Positions 8,971 to 19,420 of a stretch of 64,000 bases of DNA are shown piece by piece. Position 1 is the stretch's first letter. Every line of letters starts with the position of its first letter. The stretch spans positions 72,849,764-72,913,763 of the forward strand of contig JALMQS010000099.1 in assembly GCA_024734495.1 (NCBI GenBank), in the 5' to 3' direction. The notes under the pieces are model-generated. The model was not told where the DNA came from and did no database searches. It worked only from the letters and a program-made list of their open reading frames with translations. This DNA is from Forficula auricularia. Taxonomy: Eukaryota > Arthropoda > Insecta > Dermaptera > Forficulidae. The position numbers were made by a program, and so were the translations under genes.

Positions 8971-10652
8971 ATAGCTGACCCGGCCACGCGTTGCTGTGGC
9001 TAAAGTTTTTGTTATATTACATTATAGTAAACAATCTAAGAGGAACGATAAGAGAACATCAGTCACGGAGTCCACTATGCTTTTTCACACAGATAGTATT
9101 TGTAAAAAAATATGGTGATCTCCTTATTTGACTTTCTACTACTATAACCCTTTAGTACAATGAAATTATTTACGAACAAAGACGAAAATGTTGATGTTGG
9201 TATACAAATTCACTGGATTGAGATTTGAAGGGGAAGTACGTTGAACACAATTAATTAAAATGTTCTTACACTTGATATTAAGCAGAAATCAATACAAAAT
9301 AAAAATTTATCAGATTTATTATTTCCATTTAATTTTATAACAAATAAGTATATTACAGTATAATACAGTAAATAACATGTGACGCTTAAACTCATAAATG
9401 AGGTAGGCAAGGCAGACAGTCTTAAACTTTTAAACATTGATATCTATTTTTTGAATTATAAATACTTTCAATTTCAATTTAATTTAACACCAATCGGTGC
9501 ACAATGTTTTTGGTTAACCTGTCTTTAGCTAACACAAATAGATTCGACGGTTTCCCAACACGTGAACACGCAACATATAGTTGCCCATGAGAAAAACATG
9601 TATTTTCCAAATCTAAACCACAAATGGACATTGTTTGACCTTGAGATTTATTTATAGACATGGCGAAAGCTAAACGAATTGGAAACTGTAGCCTTTTGAA
9701 GGGTATGGTAGAATCTGATGGTATCATCGGAATACGTGGCAGCAGGACCATTTTCCTTTAAACTTCCCAGCCAAAATGGTTGCTTCAAGAATGTTTCCGG
9801 TGATCTTTTTGATGACCAAACGCGTACCGTTACATAATTGAGGTGGATTCAAATTACGGAGGAGAATAATAGGGGAACCAATCTTTAATCGAAGATTATG
9901 TGGTGGCATTCAGGGATATCTAATGAATTTAAAAATTCAATCGGAAAATTTATACTTTCATTTTCATCAACAACAGTATCGATTGATTTAAAAGACATCA
10001 GATCGCCTGGTAACAACTGTTGTATCTGGAAGTTAATTTCGTCAACATCAACGTTTTTGGCTGCCAAAATCGCCCGTTGACTGAGCCATTCATGATTCAA
10101 ATAATTATTAAATTATAAAGTTTTGATCAATGAAGCACAAATAAGTAAAAAACAGGATTAATTTAACTGTATTATCTTCATTATAATATGAATGCAATTT
10201 ACACTTCAGTCTAAGTAACACGTGGCCGGCTATGCTAACACCAAAAATTTAAAAAGTGGAAATAATTGAATTATACGGTATTTCGTTCACTACAAAATAA
10301 ATTTAATTAATTTTATAGCGTCAACAACACGTGGTAATTATGCTGTTAAAATGTAGCTTATATGACACGTTCGTAGATTTACCATAGCAGCGCCATCTAT
10401 TGATTACTTACTCAACCCAGTCGAAGGTATCGACATCTGTTAGAATCATTTGGAGTCAAATGACTGTCAAATAATAACAGACAAATAATTAGCAATAAAT
10501 TAAAATTGCGACTATAATTTGAGATTTAAACTATCCTATTTCTCAAGTTGGATCGAACTGCACATGGTGTGCGAATTTTATTATAATCGGTTCAGTGGTT
10601 TAGGAGTCCATTGAGGACAAACATTGTGACACGAGATTTATATATATTAAGA
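8971..10652 (-). mobile_element. Helitron, internally deleted, carrying Pif1 helicase remains
   Basis: On the minus strand the 5' end is A|TCTTAATATATATAAATC at 10652, followed by TCGTGTCACAATGTTTGTCC, a common insect Helitron 5' terminus. The 3' end has the hairpin GCCAC-AGCAACGC-GTGGC and then CGGGTCAGCTAT at about 8971 (CTAT where CTRR is expected). The region in between holds the broken helicase at 10100-9479. No Rep (HUH) domain is found, so the copy is non-autonomous by deletion. Confidence 0.8.
9479..10100 (-). pseudogene. Pif1-like helicase of a Helitron, C-terminal part, frameshifted
   Basis: Three overlapping minus-strand reading frames together cover the C-terminal third of a Pif1-type helicase. 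10100-9885 has WLSQRAILAAKNVDVDEIN and then LLPGD. 9909-9724 has [20 protein letters not shown] then CNGTRLVIK. 9751-9479 has FPIRLAFAMSINKSQGQT and YVACSRVG, the helicase motifs V and VI. Two frame breaks separate them, near 9890 and 9735. Helicase motifs I-IV and the Rep domain are absent. In intact Helitrons this domain unwinds DNA for rolling-circle-like transposition; here it is dead. Confidence 0.93.
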
Positions 10653-10659
10653 TTAGATA

Positions 10660-11115
10660 ATTACTAAATAGAGAGATAGCTAGAGAGCTCGGATTTCATA
10701 TAGGTATTAAGTGTAAAATTAAGAAAAATTTAATGTGGTTTTTTGATCTATTTACAAATTTATTTGGAATGTACAGAGGAATGATCAAATGAACAAAAGA
10801 AAAGGATGTTTAAAATGGTGCTAAGATGTTTAAGCTTTATAGGGAGATTTTGATTTCTATCATTTCAAGAGTATAAGAAGAAATCTTTGAGGTTGTCTCC
10901 TGCTTGATACAAATAAACATATAGATATATATCTATAAGTGAATTTATGTATATACACTATCTGTTATATGGTATAGTTTCGAAGGTTTGATTTTCATAA
11001 TCTGTCTTTTTAAATAGAAATAGATTGATATATTTAAAAAAGACTGATGATAAAAGTAAATCCTTCGAAACTATACTCTCTAACAATTATATACAGTGTA
11101 TATATTTATTTTATC
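10660..11115 (+). repeat. PLE-derived repeat, copy A, with degenerate inverted hammerheads
   Basis: It shares a ~440-bp layout with 11268-11705 (GGAATGTACAGAGGAAT, ATCAAATGAACAAA, TGTTTAAAAT, the GAGGTTGTC terminal-repeat text). On the plus strand CTGATGA (11044-11050) is followed by a decayed stem II, GAAA and CTATACTC, in which G16.2 is replaced. A mirror copy on the minus strand (10976-11020) has CAGATTATGA instead of the core. Both are unlikely to cleave. Confidence 0.65.
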
Positions 11116-11267
11116 ATTAGATGAGGCAACTTTTTTTACGATTCTTAATTTAAAAATTCCATAAATACAATTGTTAAAGTGAGGTTATGTTGCTTACACG
11201 TAAACAAAATCATTAAAGATTAAGTTTGTTTATTTTCGAACAATTAAATAAATAATTATTGGTAGAT

Positions 11268-11705
11268 TAGATAATTAAATAGAGAGATAGCTCTAGTTCG
11301 GCTTTTATATATATTTAAGTGTAAAATTAAGAAAAATTTAATGTATTTATTTTTATCTATGTACAAATTTTTCAACTATTTAACACGGCCTATTTGGAAT
11401 GTACAGAGGAATTATCAAATGAACAAAGAAAAGGTTGTTTAAAATTGTGCTAAGATTTTTAAGATTATTGATTTCTATCATTTCAATAGTATAAGGAGAA
11501 ATCAATGAGGTTGTCTTCTGCTTGATATAAATTAACAGATACATATATAATAGTGAATTTATGTATATATAATATCTGTTATATAGTATAGTTTCGAAAA
11601 TTAGATTTTCATAATCTCTCTTTTTAATTAGAAATATATTTAAAAAGACTGATGATAAAAGTAAGACCTTCGAAACTATACTCTCTAACAATTATATAAA
11701 TTGTT
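11268..11705 (+). repeat. PLE-derived repeat, copy B (direct repeat of copy A)
   Basis: Direct duplicate of 10660-11115, diverged by substitutions and small indels. CTGATGA at 11649-11655 is followed by AAAAGTAAGACCTTC, GAAA and CTATACTC. The same CTATACTC change as in copy A shows that it predates the duplication. The minus ORF of 103 codons across it is not a gene. Confidence 0.65.
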
Positions 11706-11779
11706 GCTTTATCATAATTGGATATCAAGAAACTTTTTTATTTCCTTTTTTACGCCCAGATAGCAAACCCGCTCTAGAA

Positions 11780-11960
11780 GATGTCTAATTCAGCTCTTAT
11801 AATCTTGAAGATGTCTTTAAGATGTCCTTTAAGATGTCCTTTAAGATGTCCCCTTTAAGATGTCTATATGATCTCCAGCCAATTCATAATTTAAAAATTC
11901 CATTGATAAAGGGAGAAATTCTGCCGAAACGTTTAGGTCCTAATATCTAAACGTTTGAAG
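11780..11960 (+). repeat. Short AAGATGTC tandem plus variant hammerhead-like motif
   Basis: About 11805-11870 contains repeated TTTAAGATGTCC units. At 11903-11933 is TTGATAA, extra A, GGGAGAAATTCTGCC, GAAACGTT. This is the U3/A8 version of the HHR architecture, with one mismatch in stem II. Confidence 0.5.
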
Positions 11961-12099
11961 AATGTTTTTAAAAGACATATAATTATTTATATTATAAAAA
12001 CAATGAATATAATTTTTTTTCACTATATAAGTATATTTAAATGCATCAAGTAGAGGATAAAAGCTAATTGATTTCTCATTATGAATCTACGCCCTCTGG

Positions 12100-12480
12100 G
12101 GTCCGTAATGGATTTTAAATTAATAATTTAAATATCCTAATTTTAAATTGAAAGTTTATTTTTGCCGAGAGTAGCAGAATTTTTATAAATTGAAGAAGAC
12201 TCACTTTCATACATTAATTCCTGTGAATTAATTGTAATAGACTGATGAAGAGGACAAAGACCTCGAAACTATAGTCTCGTTATAAATAAATTAAAAATTT
12301 ATTTCTCCAGCAGAAGACACACTCTTTAATTGTCTCCTATCCTATTTTTAATAAATTTTATTTATCGTAAACTATTAGTGGGTTTTAAAATAATAATTTA
12401 AATTTGCTAATTTTAATAAATTATATTTGTCATGAACTATTAGTGGGATTTAAAATTAAAAAAAAATCACATCCCGATTA
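12100..12480. repeat. AT-rich dispersed repeat units around a PLE terminal repeat
   Basis: Units of the 'TTTTAAAACCCACTAATAG / GACAAATAAAATTTATTAAA' family occur at 12110-12145 and 12350-12460 (as the reverse complement). Between them, 12155-12345 is PLE terminal repeat with GCCGAGAGTAGCAGAAT and CCAGCAGAAGACACACTC. Confidence 0.6.
12242..12276 (+). ncRNA. Hammerhead ribozyme motif
   Basis: CTGATGA (12242-12248), extra A, stem II GAGG-ACAAAGA-CCTC, GAAA (12265-12268), palindromic stem III CTATAG, GTC (12274-12276). The inner stem I pair is GA/TC, and an outer stem I helix can form between TTAATT upstream and AATTAA downstream. Sister of the minus-strand copy at 53756-53790. Confidence 0.8.
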
Positions 12481-12549
12481 TCTTTTTAATTAATTTTATA
12501 TATTTCCGAGAGATGTCAGGCCTATCATTATTTTCAGCAATATACCTGT

Positions 12550-12880
12550 TTTGTTAACCGACTTCAAAAAAGGAGGAGGTTCTCTATTCGACTGATTTTT
12601 TTTTGTGCCTATGTTACCTCATATCTCCGCCAATTGTCAACCGATTTTTGAAATTTTTTTTGCATTGGGTCCAGTCTAGCTTCCGATTGGTCCCTTTTTT
12701 TCGTTTTTTTCATAGGTATTAGACCTTCTTTATTAGGTTTGTTTAGACCTAACCTCTTTGTGTATGAACCGATTTCGATTGTTCTTTTTTATCGAAAGGG
12801 GTGTCTTAGGGATGGTGTCATATTAATTTGGTCAAGTTCTGATGATATGATCACTATTGAGTACATCACTAAAAAGAGAA
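12550..12880 (+). mobile_element. Terminal part of a widespread insect interspersed repeat
   Basis: Starts with TTAACCGACTTCAAAAAAGG followed by AGGAGGTTCTC. I recognise this as a very common terminus of dispersed repeats in insect genomes, including Lepidoptera. The opposite terminus (CCTCCTTCTTTTTTTGAAGT then CGGTTAA) occurs at 51647-51670. Its transposon class is not evident from these pieces. Confidence 0.55.
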
Positions 12881-12904
12881 AAATAAAAATAATTTTTAAG
12901 AAAA

Positions 12905-13258
12905 AAATAAAAACCGACTTCAAAAAATTAAATGCAACAAATAAAATACACTAAAAGGTAAAAAATAATTATTATCTTATTTAGTTACAACTAAACGGCG
13001 AAATATTAACATGAAATTACTTTTTAAAGTCGGTGCCAAACATATACCTTTTATGAATCGCACTCGACGGATCTTACTTAGTACGTTTGGCGGGTACGCT
13101 CGCTTATAGGTATAGTTTGTTTGGTACCGACTTCAAAAAGTAATTTCATGTTAATATTTCGTCGTTTAGATTGTTAACTAAATAAAATAATGGTTATTTT
13201 ATACTGCTTTAGTGTATTTTGTTGCATTTAGTTTTTTGAAGTCGTTTTTATTTTTTTC
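12905..13258. repeat. Long inverted repeat (foldback element), ~350 bp
   Basis: The arms 12911-13050 and 13120-13255 mirror each other: CCGACTTCAAAAAATTAAAT, AAATACACTAAA, AACATGAAATTACTTTTTAA, AAGTCGGTGCC. The ~70-bp centre is GC-richer, with GCACTCGACGGATC and GTACGTTTGGCGGGTAC. No ORF or target duplication is evident. Confidence 0.75.
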
Positions 13259-14586
13259 TTAAATATTATTTTATTTAAAAAATGATATTGCAATGATAAC
13301 GTAACTGAAGTTGTAATATTTTAATAATTTTTTTAAATTGAATTTTTATCAAACTAACAACATAATGATTATGATATAGGTATAATAATAAGTTAACATA
13401 TGTTTTCAAGTATCCGATAAAACACTACAAATTTAATTATAAAATTGTGTAGTATTGTTATTGTTCCTGTTTGTATGGCTTGGGGGCAAGTAGGTAATTC
13501 ATTTGGTGTTTCATTTAGGTCAGTCAGCCAGTTTCCATCTCGGCGTCTTAAAAAGGAATTCGCAGCATCTCAGCCCACTCTTTCAATCGACCCGGTGTGT
13601 GGCCTTGAATCGGAATTTTTTTTGGTCCATTCTCGTATTTATTTATTTTGTTGGGAAGGAAAAACTTCGTGCATCTGTTTGAATTGAACTAACAGCAGCC
13701 TTAGCAGCATTTTTATCTCTGAAGGAAACAATGCTGAAAGATGCTGTGGTCCATCTGCGTGTCAGTTTCAAATAGCCACCCCGGGAGGGTTTCTCTTCTT
13801 CTTCTTCTTCGGGCCTGGAGGCGACGTTTCTGAAAGGAAACCGCCAGCCACACACTCTCAGGGGCCTCTCAATGACCCTCAAGAAATATAATCCTCTTCC
13901 ATCGGGAACATATAAAATATCTCTATCAACAGTTTCAGTTACCATTACGATATAGCAAGAGTTGAGAGAATTATATGTGGGAAATTAATTAAGTGAATTT
14001 TCTTGATTTCTGTTTTATTAAGAGCATATGGTTGGCACGTGCCCGGTCAGGAGATTGCGGTCCGTTGTCCATTCTAAAGGCCGTCTTCTGGGTTCCGGGC
14101 CCGGCTAAAAGCATTCTGTAATAAATAATATTATGACAACTTGTGTCGGCTGACAATCATATGCATGTGTGTATGTGTATGTGTTGCTGCTGAGGGTAGG
14201 TTGACAACGGCTGGAAGATAGTTGAAAGCCAGCGGCGCTTAAGATGACATGCTTGTCGATTTGATAGCAGTTGTACGATGATAGTTATAAGATGATGTGT
14301 ATTACGATGTTTTCACGATGACCCCCTAGACACGAAAATGTATAACCCCCCTTTTGTAAATAAATATATATTAAATCATAAATACGTGTGTTATTAACCC
14401 CTATGAGCCAAGGGGGCGAAACCCACGCACCCTACATATTATATATATATATATACTCTAAAGAGAAAACTACAAAAATATGTTAAAAGAAATCAATAAA
14501 ATACAGTCCCGATAATCCGGACAGTCCTGGAACGTCGTCTTCTGTCAAAAATATTCTTTTGATAACTGCTTTTACACATATAGTCA
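13259..14586. other. GC-richer, apparently single-copy stretch (13440-14330)
   Basis: It differs from the rest of the window in its higher GC, few homopolymers and no match to any repeat family I can track here. ORFs of 80 (plus) and 100 (minus, 13945-13643) codons overlap. The minus one contains a run of Glu (EEEEEKPSRGG) and no known domain. A (TCT)n tract lies at 13797-13810 and a G-rich, CG-containing patch at 14020-14110. It could be an untranslated exon, a regulatory region or an unknown repeat; no coding call is justified. Confidence 0.4.
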
Positions 14587-15398
14587 GTCTAGTCAAATTG
14601 TGCTCAAATGGGCCCCTATGGGGAAAGTTTTGGGGTAGTTTTGATTTTTTGTATATCTATGTTTTTTCGGGGCGCTGAATCCAAATCTGAGGTCTCCCAC
14701 CAAAATTTTGTGACGCAACATTTTAGAAAATGCAAAAAAAAGGGTGAAAATTTCCATTTCTTTGTCGGTTTTTTGATTATAACTTGAAAACTATCAACTT
14801 TTCGTAAATAACCTTCTTATTCAAAATGGAAGTTCATAAAATTTCCTACAAATTTCATTATTAACTATTCGGACTCAAGCGCAAAATCTAAGTTTTCGAC
14901 CTCGGCAGCCCTCCCGGATCACCCAAAAACTCGCACTTTTTATCGATATTTTCCCATTTTGACCACGAAGGAGCACGTTTTCGACAAAGACCACTCTATA
15001 CATTTTTAAACTAGATTAAATTTGCTAGAATTCAAACAAAGTTTCTCCTCATGGTCAAAATGGGAAATATCGAAAAAAGTTGGGTGATCCGGGGGCTGTC
15101 GAGTTCAAAAACTTAGATTTTGCGCTTGAGCCCGAATGGTTGGTCGGAGAAAAAAACCTAAATAATGAAATTTGTAGGAGATTTTATGAACTTTCATTTT
15201 GAATAGGAAGGTTATTTACGAAAAGTAGATAGTTTTCGAGTTAAAAGCAAAAATCCGCCAAAAAATGGAAATTTTAACTTTTTTCATTTTCTACAATGCT
15301 GAGTAACGAAATTTTGATGGGAGACCTCAGATTTGGATTCAGCACCCCAAAAAACATATATATGCAACTTTCCAGATAAAAACACAATTTGACTGGGC
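14587..15398. mobile_element. Foldback element with long terminal inverted repeats (family F1, deleted copy)
   Basis: Left end GTCTAGTCAAATTGTG, right end CACAATTTGACTGGGC. The two halves mirror each other over almost the whole length, for example GAGGTCTCCCACCAAAATTT / AAATTTTGATGGGAGACCTC and CTCAAGCGCAAAATC / GATTTTGCGCTTGAG. It is an internally deleted relative of the 1379-bp copy at 40370-41748. No ORF is present. The putative TA duplication is intact only on the right. Confidence 0.8.
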
Positions 15399-15798
15399 TA
15401 ATATTTGAATGGTCATTAGATAATGTTTGTCCCTACTAGACCACTAGCGCTACTAGTGAGGGATTTTTCGTACTTTAGTAAAAAAAAGGCTCATTAAAAT
15501 ATTCAAATTTTAGTTTGAGAATGGATAATTTTTAATGTCCTAAAGCCCGCATATACTGAAATTTATATTTATATATTATTTATTTTATTAATGTTTATTA
15601 ATTTATAGTATTATTTCGACTACGGGATTTAGTAGCCGATAAAGATTCTTTTGAGACTTTTTGCGTCAACTCTAAAACGATATTATGTATTTCAAGCCGC
15701 TAATTACGTCAGTAGTGTGTGCCAAAAATGAACATGGACACTAGACATCTATAATTGAAATATTGTTTAAATACATAAATTATGGAATTCTAGATATA
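15399..15798. other. AT-rich, nothing recognised
   Basis: No gene, repeat family or RNA motif was recognised. Confidence 0.3.
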
Positions 15799-16443
15799 TA
15801 TGGGGTATTCCACGCCAAATCGGAGGGTTTGAAAAATTTTAACTTTTGATTTCCTACATTTTTTGACATTATTTAGTATCCATCAAAAAACACTTCATGA
15901 TAAATTTTTAAATTTTTTTGATCACCGATTCAAAAGATATCGAATTTCAGTTTTTTGCCCATAACTTCTTTAAAAATGGTCCAAATTCATTTTTTTTTTT
16001 GAAATTTATGTTTTATTTTACATACTTTTTATAAAAAAATACAAAAAATTATTTAAAGTGTTTTTAATCCTATTTTTGAAACTGTATGTACTCTTCGATT
16101 TTTCTACAAAATTTATGACCGAGTTGATAGTGAGCCTATGATAATTACCTAATAATGATTTTCGACTCAAAAATCGCATATAAAAACACTTTAAATAATT
16201 TTTTTGTATTTTTTTTCTGAAAAGGATATAAAAAAAAAAAACAGAAATTTGACTTTGGACCATTTTTGAAGAAGTTATGAGCAAAAAACCGAAATTCGAC
16301 ATCTTTTAAACCGGTGATCAAAAAAGTTTCCAAATTTACCAGGAAAAGTTTTTTAATGGGTAGTAAAAAAATGTCAAAAAAATGAAAGAAATAAAAAATT
16401 AAAAATTTTCAAACCGTCTGATTTGGCATGGAATGCCTCATAT
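15799..16443. mobile_element. Foldback element with long terminal inverted repeats (family F2)
   Basis: Left end TATGGGGTATTCCACGCCAA, right end ending in TTGGCATGGAATGCCTCATA. The arms ~15799-16070 and ~16185-16443 mirror each other (GATCACCGATTCAAAAGATA / the ACATCTTTTAAACCGGTGAT side). Half-copies occur at 21139-21525 and 57772-58055, and a terminus at 48420-48445. The two overlapping minus ORFs (94 and 62 codons) are palindrome artefacts. Confidence 0.8.
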
Positions 16444-16947
16444 AGGTATATAGACTTAATCTAATTCAAAGCTATATTAAATTAATTGGGACGTTTTCGT
16501 CTCATAAATTAAAAGGCTAACGTGAAACAATAAAATGAGGGTCTTGAAAAAGGATTAAAATAAATTAAATGAAACGTCACAAAATTAGATTATATTTCTC
16601 TTGATTAATCTACTTCAAGTCTCGATGGATCCATGTTTAGAATTTAAAATTATATATTAGATTTTTATTTTAATTTTCAGATTACTGATGAAGGAATGTT
16701 GGTGTAAAGCTTGTATAAATTTCGCCCCTCCCCCACAGGTTAAGTTTTGTATTTTTACCCTTTAGGAGTCCACAGATGATCTATACAGATTTTGGTTGAG
16801 TTTGGACCAAATGGGTTATAATTTCAACCCCCACCCCTCGATTGTTTAAAATTATTCTAATGTCATCTGAATTACATATACTTCCAAAGTTTCAAATCGA
16901 TACGACAATTAGAAATAGGATAAAATCGACTTTCTAGATTTGTTTAC
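16444..16947. other. AT-rich; one diverged unit of the 61.3-kb tandem family
   Basis: 16700-16830 resembles one unit of the ~120-bp C-run repeat at 61.3-61.8 kb (CCCCTCCCCCACAGGTTAAG, TTTTGGTTGAGTTTGG, CAACCCCCACCCC). The remainder shows nothing. Confidence 0.4.
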
Positions 16948-17105
16948 ATTCAACTTTTTTTTTTTTTTTTTTAATGATATTGATGAGAGAAGGAGATACA
17001 CCAGAAGGTGGATCCCCTAAAAGGCCTGTATGGGCTGGCCCCTCCATCGTGAAAAGAACAGAGTAGAAGGAAAAGAAGCCGGGATCACGAGCCAATCTCA
17101 GAAAG
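16948..17105 (-). mobile_element. Jockey-like non-LTR element, 3' UTR only
   Basis: Poly-T at 16951-16971 is the minus-strand poly-A tail. It is followed by the 3' UTR text shared with 39915-40000 and 56365-56440: GAGAGAAGGAGATACACCAG, CCTAAAAGGCCTG and GGCCCCTCCATCGTGAAAAG. Severely 5'-truncated. Confidence 0.7.
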
Positions 17106-17644
17106 TAGTTACACTAGTAAGGTTTTAAGATTATTCAAATTTTAAAACATTATCTGGCCATTATAAAAGCCTTTTTTTCAGGGTTCCAAATAGTTACTAG
17201 ATTCTTTTATAACTCTATTGGTAGTTTCATATACCATTACTATAGATGGCGCGAGAGATAAAAGCAAATTAAAATGATCAAACACATGCATGTAAAATAT
17301 TATCTTATAGAATATTTATTAGCGTAATGGACATCATGATGGAAATAACTTTTAATATATAAGTATATATATAAAACACGTTGAAAACTTGATGAAGATA
17401 AAGTAAATTAAAAAGACTCACACACAGTAGATACGTCATAACCGAGGTTTAATGCAAGAAAAATTGAAAACTTGTCGTTTTTGAATCCTTACCTGAAACA
17501 AAGAAAAATATTTATTGTAAATAACATAATAATAATAATCAAATTTAATAATGTATTAAATAAGAGATAACTTTTATTTCAACTTTTTCCCATAACTCAT
17601 TAAAATAAAATAGGGCCACTAAACATGGTTCTATTTAAATTTAA

Positions 17645-18125
17645 TCTATATATATAAAATTTAAGAAAATATAGAAAAAAATATGGCATTGAGTTGATCA
17701 ATACAAGCGACCACAGTGTATATTACTGAATACGCCCGGGAGGCAGAAACCAGCCAGCTTTTTTGAAATTTTCAAAGTGTTCTATCTCCTCGGGTTTTTA
17801 AATTTTAGCATTGAATTTTGGTATATAGGTCTATTGTTGAAATATCTCGAGAGAGTTTTTTTCATTTTTTTTTTCAAATTTGAAAAATGGGAAATTTTTG
17901 ATTAAACACAAAAGGCTTCGTATCTTTTTCTGCTTTTCAAGTTTTTTGAGCTCATATTTGGGATATAGATAGATGTCTTTCTAAAATTACAGTTTAGAAG
18001 GGATCGGAGAATAGGGAGGGGGATAGGGTTAGTGGTTCAGGCGGGACAGGGATAGGGTTGGTGTGGTGGAGAGTGATTATTGAAGGGACAATAATAGGTC
18101 TATCGAAGGTGGGCGTCCCATCTAG
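17645..18125 (+). mobile_element. Small non-autonomous Helitron
   Basis: A|TCTATATATATAAAATTTAA at the 5' end. At the 3' end, the short hairpin TGGG-CGT-CCCA is followed by TCTAG and T (CTAG at 18122-18125, T at 18126). Thus it begins with TC, ends in CTRR and sits between A and T. The interior has a G-rich stretch at 18000-18120 and no ORF. Confidence 0.65.
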
Positions 18126-18391
18126 TTAATTAATAATAGGAAATTGAAAAAAAAATTATTGTTATTAGTATACAATCATCATGAAAATCAAAATTTTCAA
18201 TAAAATCTTTAGAAAAAAAAATTAATTAATATTTAGTATACTTTTGCATTATAGATATTTTAAAATATTTTTATAGCTATTAGTTTAGTCATTTAATTAA
18301 ATTTATTTAATTTAATAAATCTAAAATTATTAAATAAATTTAAATAATATAATAAAACAAATCATTAAATAAAGTAATAATTAATTTACTT

Positions 18392-18465
18392 TCATCCGTG
18401 GCCTAGTTGATAAAGGCGATCTTCAACTAAAGGAGAGAGACACGGGTTCGAATCCCGTCGGGTAC
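18392..18465 (+). tRNA. tRNA-like unit 1 (degenerate)
   Basis: TCATCCG ... CGGGTAC can form most of an acceptor stem. A box TGGCCTAGTTGA and B box GGTTCGAATCC are present, and the T arm ACGGG-TTCGAAT-CCCGT is perfect. The anticodon loop CAACTAA has A at position 33 instead of U. Treated as a tRNA-derived pseudogene or SINE head. Confidence 0.55.
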
Positions 18466-18484
18466 TCAATTCATTTTTCCTTTT

Positions 18485-18690
18485 ATTTATTTATTTATTT
18501 ATTGTCACCGGGAACAAAGCCCATTTAGACAGGACATCAGTAAAGTGTTAGTAGAGTTAGTAGAGTGACCCGAGTTTTAGTCGGTAAAAAATTTTATATG
18601 CTAGCCAGGCTCGATTTCCCGCTTGAACATCGTCATCAACGATGCTGAAGCGAGCCCAGCGCCTTGGCCAGCTCGGACAACCCGACTCCC
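18485..18690 (-). mobile_element. tRNA-derived SINE with (AAAT)n tail and 13-bp target-site duplication
   Basis: Inserted into the 3' flank of tRNA-like unit 1. The direct repeat CATTTTTCCTTTT occurs at 18472-18484 and 18691-18703. On the minus strand the element begins GGGGAGTCGGGTTGTCCGAG, has A-box-like GAGCTGGCCAAGG and a B-box-like GGGAAATCGAGCC, and ends GTGACAATAAATAAATAAAT. Length is about 206 bp. A variable poly-A-rich tail and a duplication of this length are typical of SINEs mobilised by LINE machinery. Confidence 0.8.
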
Positions 18691-18918
18691 CATTTTTCCT
18701 TTTCAAAAAAATAATAAAATAATTTTCTAATTATATAGAATTAACAAAAGAAATTATGGATTACATTATTTAACTTTCGCGGCTCAAATTGCATTAAGAA
18801 AAAATTAAAACTAACGTTTAAAAGTTAATTTGTCTAAAACATAAGTAACTATACTTTAAATAGAAAAAGCCGCGAAAAGGAAAAATGACATTCAATCTAA
18901 AGAGCTGTCCTGGCGGGA

Positions 18919-18992
18919 TCATCCGTGGCCTAGTTGGTAAAGGCGCTCTTCGGCTAAAGGAGAGAGACACGGGTTCGAATCCCGTCGGGTGC
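18919..18992 (+). tRNA. tRNA-like unit 2 (best preserved)
   Basis: Acceptor TCATCCG/CGGGTGC pairs 6 of 7 (first pair T-C broken). D stem GCCT/AGGC is perfect, anticodon stem CTCTT/AGGAG pairs, and the T arm ACGGG/CCCGT is perfect. The anticodon loop CGGCTAA would give GCT at 34-36, but position 33 is G, not U, and a serine tRNA would need a long variable arm. So it folds like a tRNA but is probably not a functional one. No CCA is encoded, as usual for eukaryotes. Confidence 0.6.
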
Positions 18993-19225
18993 TCAATTCA
19001 TTTTTCTTTTTCAAAAAATAATAAAATAATTTTGTAAATATGTAGAATTAACAAAAGAAATTATGGATTACATTATTTAACTTTCGCGGTTCAAATTGAA
19101 TTAAGAAAAAATTAAAACTAACGTTTAAAAGTTAATTTGTCTAAAACATAAGTAACTATACTTTAAATAGAAAAAGCCGCGAAAAGGAAAAATGACATTC
19201 AATCTAAAGAGCTTTCCTGGCGGGA

Positions 19226-19299
19226 TCATCCGTGGCCTAGTTGGTAAAGCCGCTCTTCGGCTAAAGGAGAGAGACACGGGTTCGAATCCCGTCGGGTGC
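19226..19299 (+). tRNA. tRNA-like unit 3
   Basis: Same fold as unit 2. It differs by AAAGCC for AAAGGC, which breaks one D-stem pair. The anticodon loop is again CGGCTAA, lacking U33. Confidence 0.55.
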
Positions 19300-19420
19300 T
19301 CAATTCATTTTTCTTTTTCAAAAAATAATAAAATAATTTTCTAAATATGTAGAATTAACATAAGAAATTATTGATTACATTATTTAATCTTTTCGGCTCA
19401 AATTGCTTTAATTTACATTC

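Larger units (their letters stand above)
18690..19420 (+). repeat. Tandem array of ~307-bp tRNA-like units
   Basis: Units 2 and 3 begin 307 bp apart. The ~230-bp spacer (TCAATTCATTTTTCTTTTTC ... TTTCGCGG, CGTTTAAAAGTTAATTTGTC, AGCCGCGAAAAGGAAAAATG, CTGGCGGGATC) is nearly identical between them, and partly present after unit 1, where the SINE interrupts it. Confidence 0.85.

Noticed and set aside
10976..11078. Hammerheads in the 10.7-kb PLE repeat
   Set aside because: Stem II no longer pairs well and the CTATAG stem III/cleavage site has become CTATAC; retained only as degenerate relics.
13643..13945. 100-codon minus ORF with a Glu run
   Set aside because: The Glu run comes from a (TCT)n tract on the plus strand. 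No domain recognised; kept only as a comment on a GC-richer stretch.
16018..16333. 94- and 62-codon minus ORFs
   Set aside because: They lie in the arms of a foldback element; low-complexity Phe/Lys/Asn content follows from A/T runs.
18919..18992. Functional serine (GCT) tRNA gene
   Set aside because: Position 33 is G rather than U, the variable arm is short, and the first acceptor pair is broken; a tRNA-derived repeat fits better.
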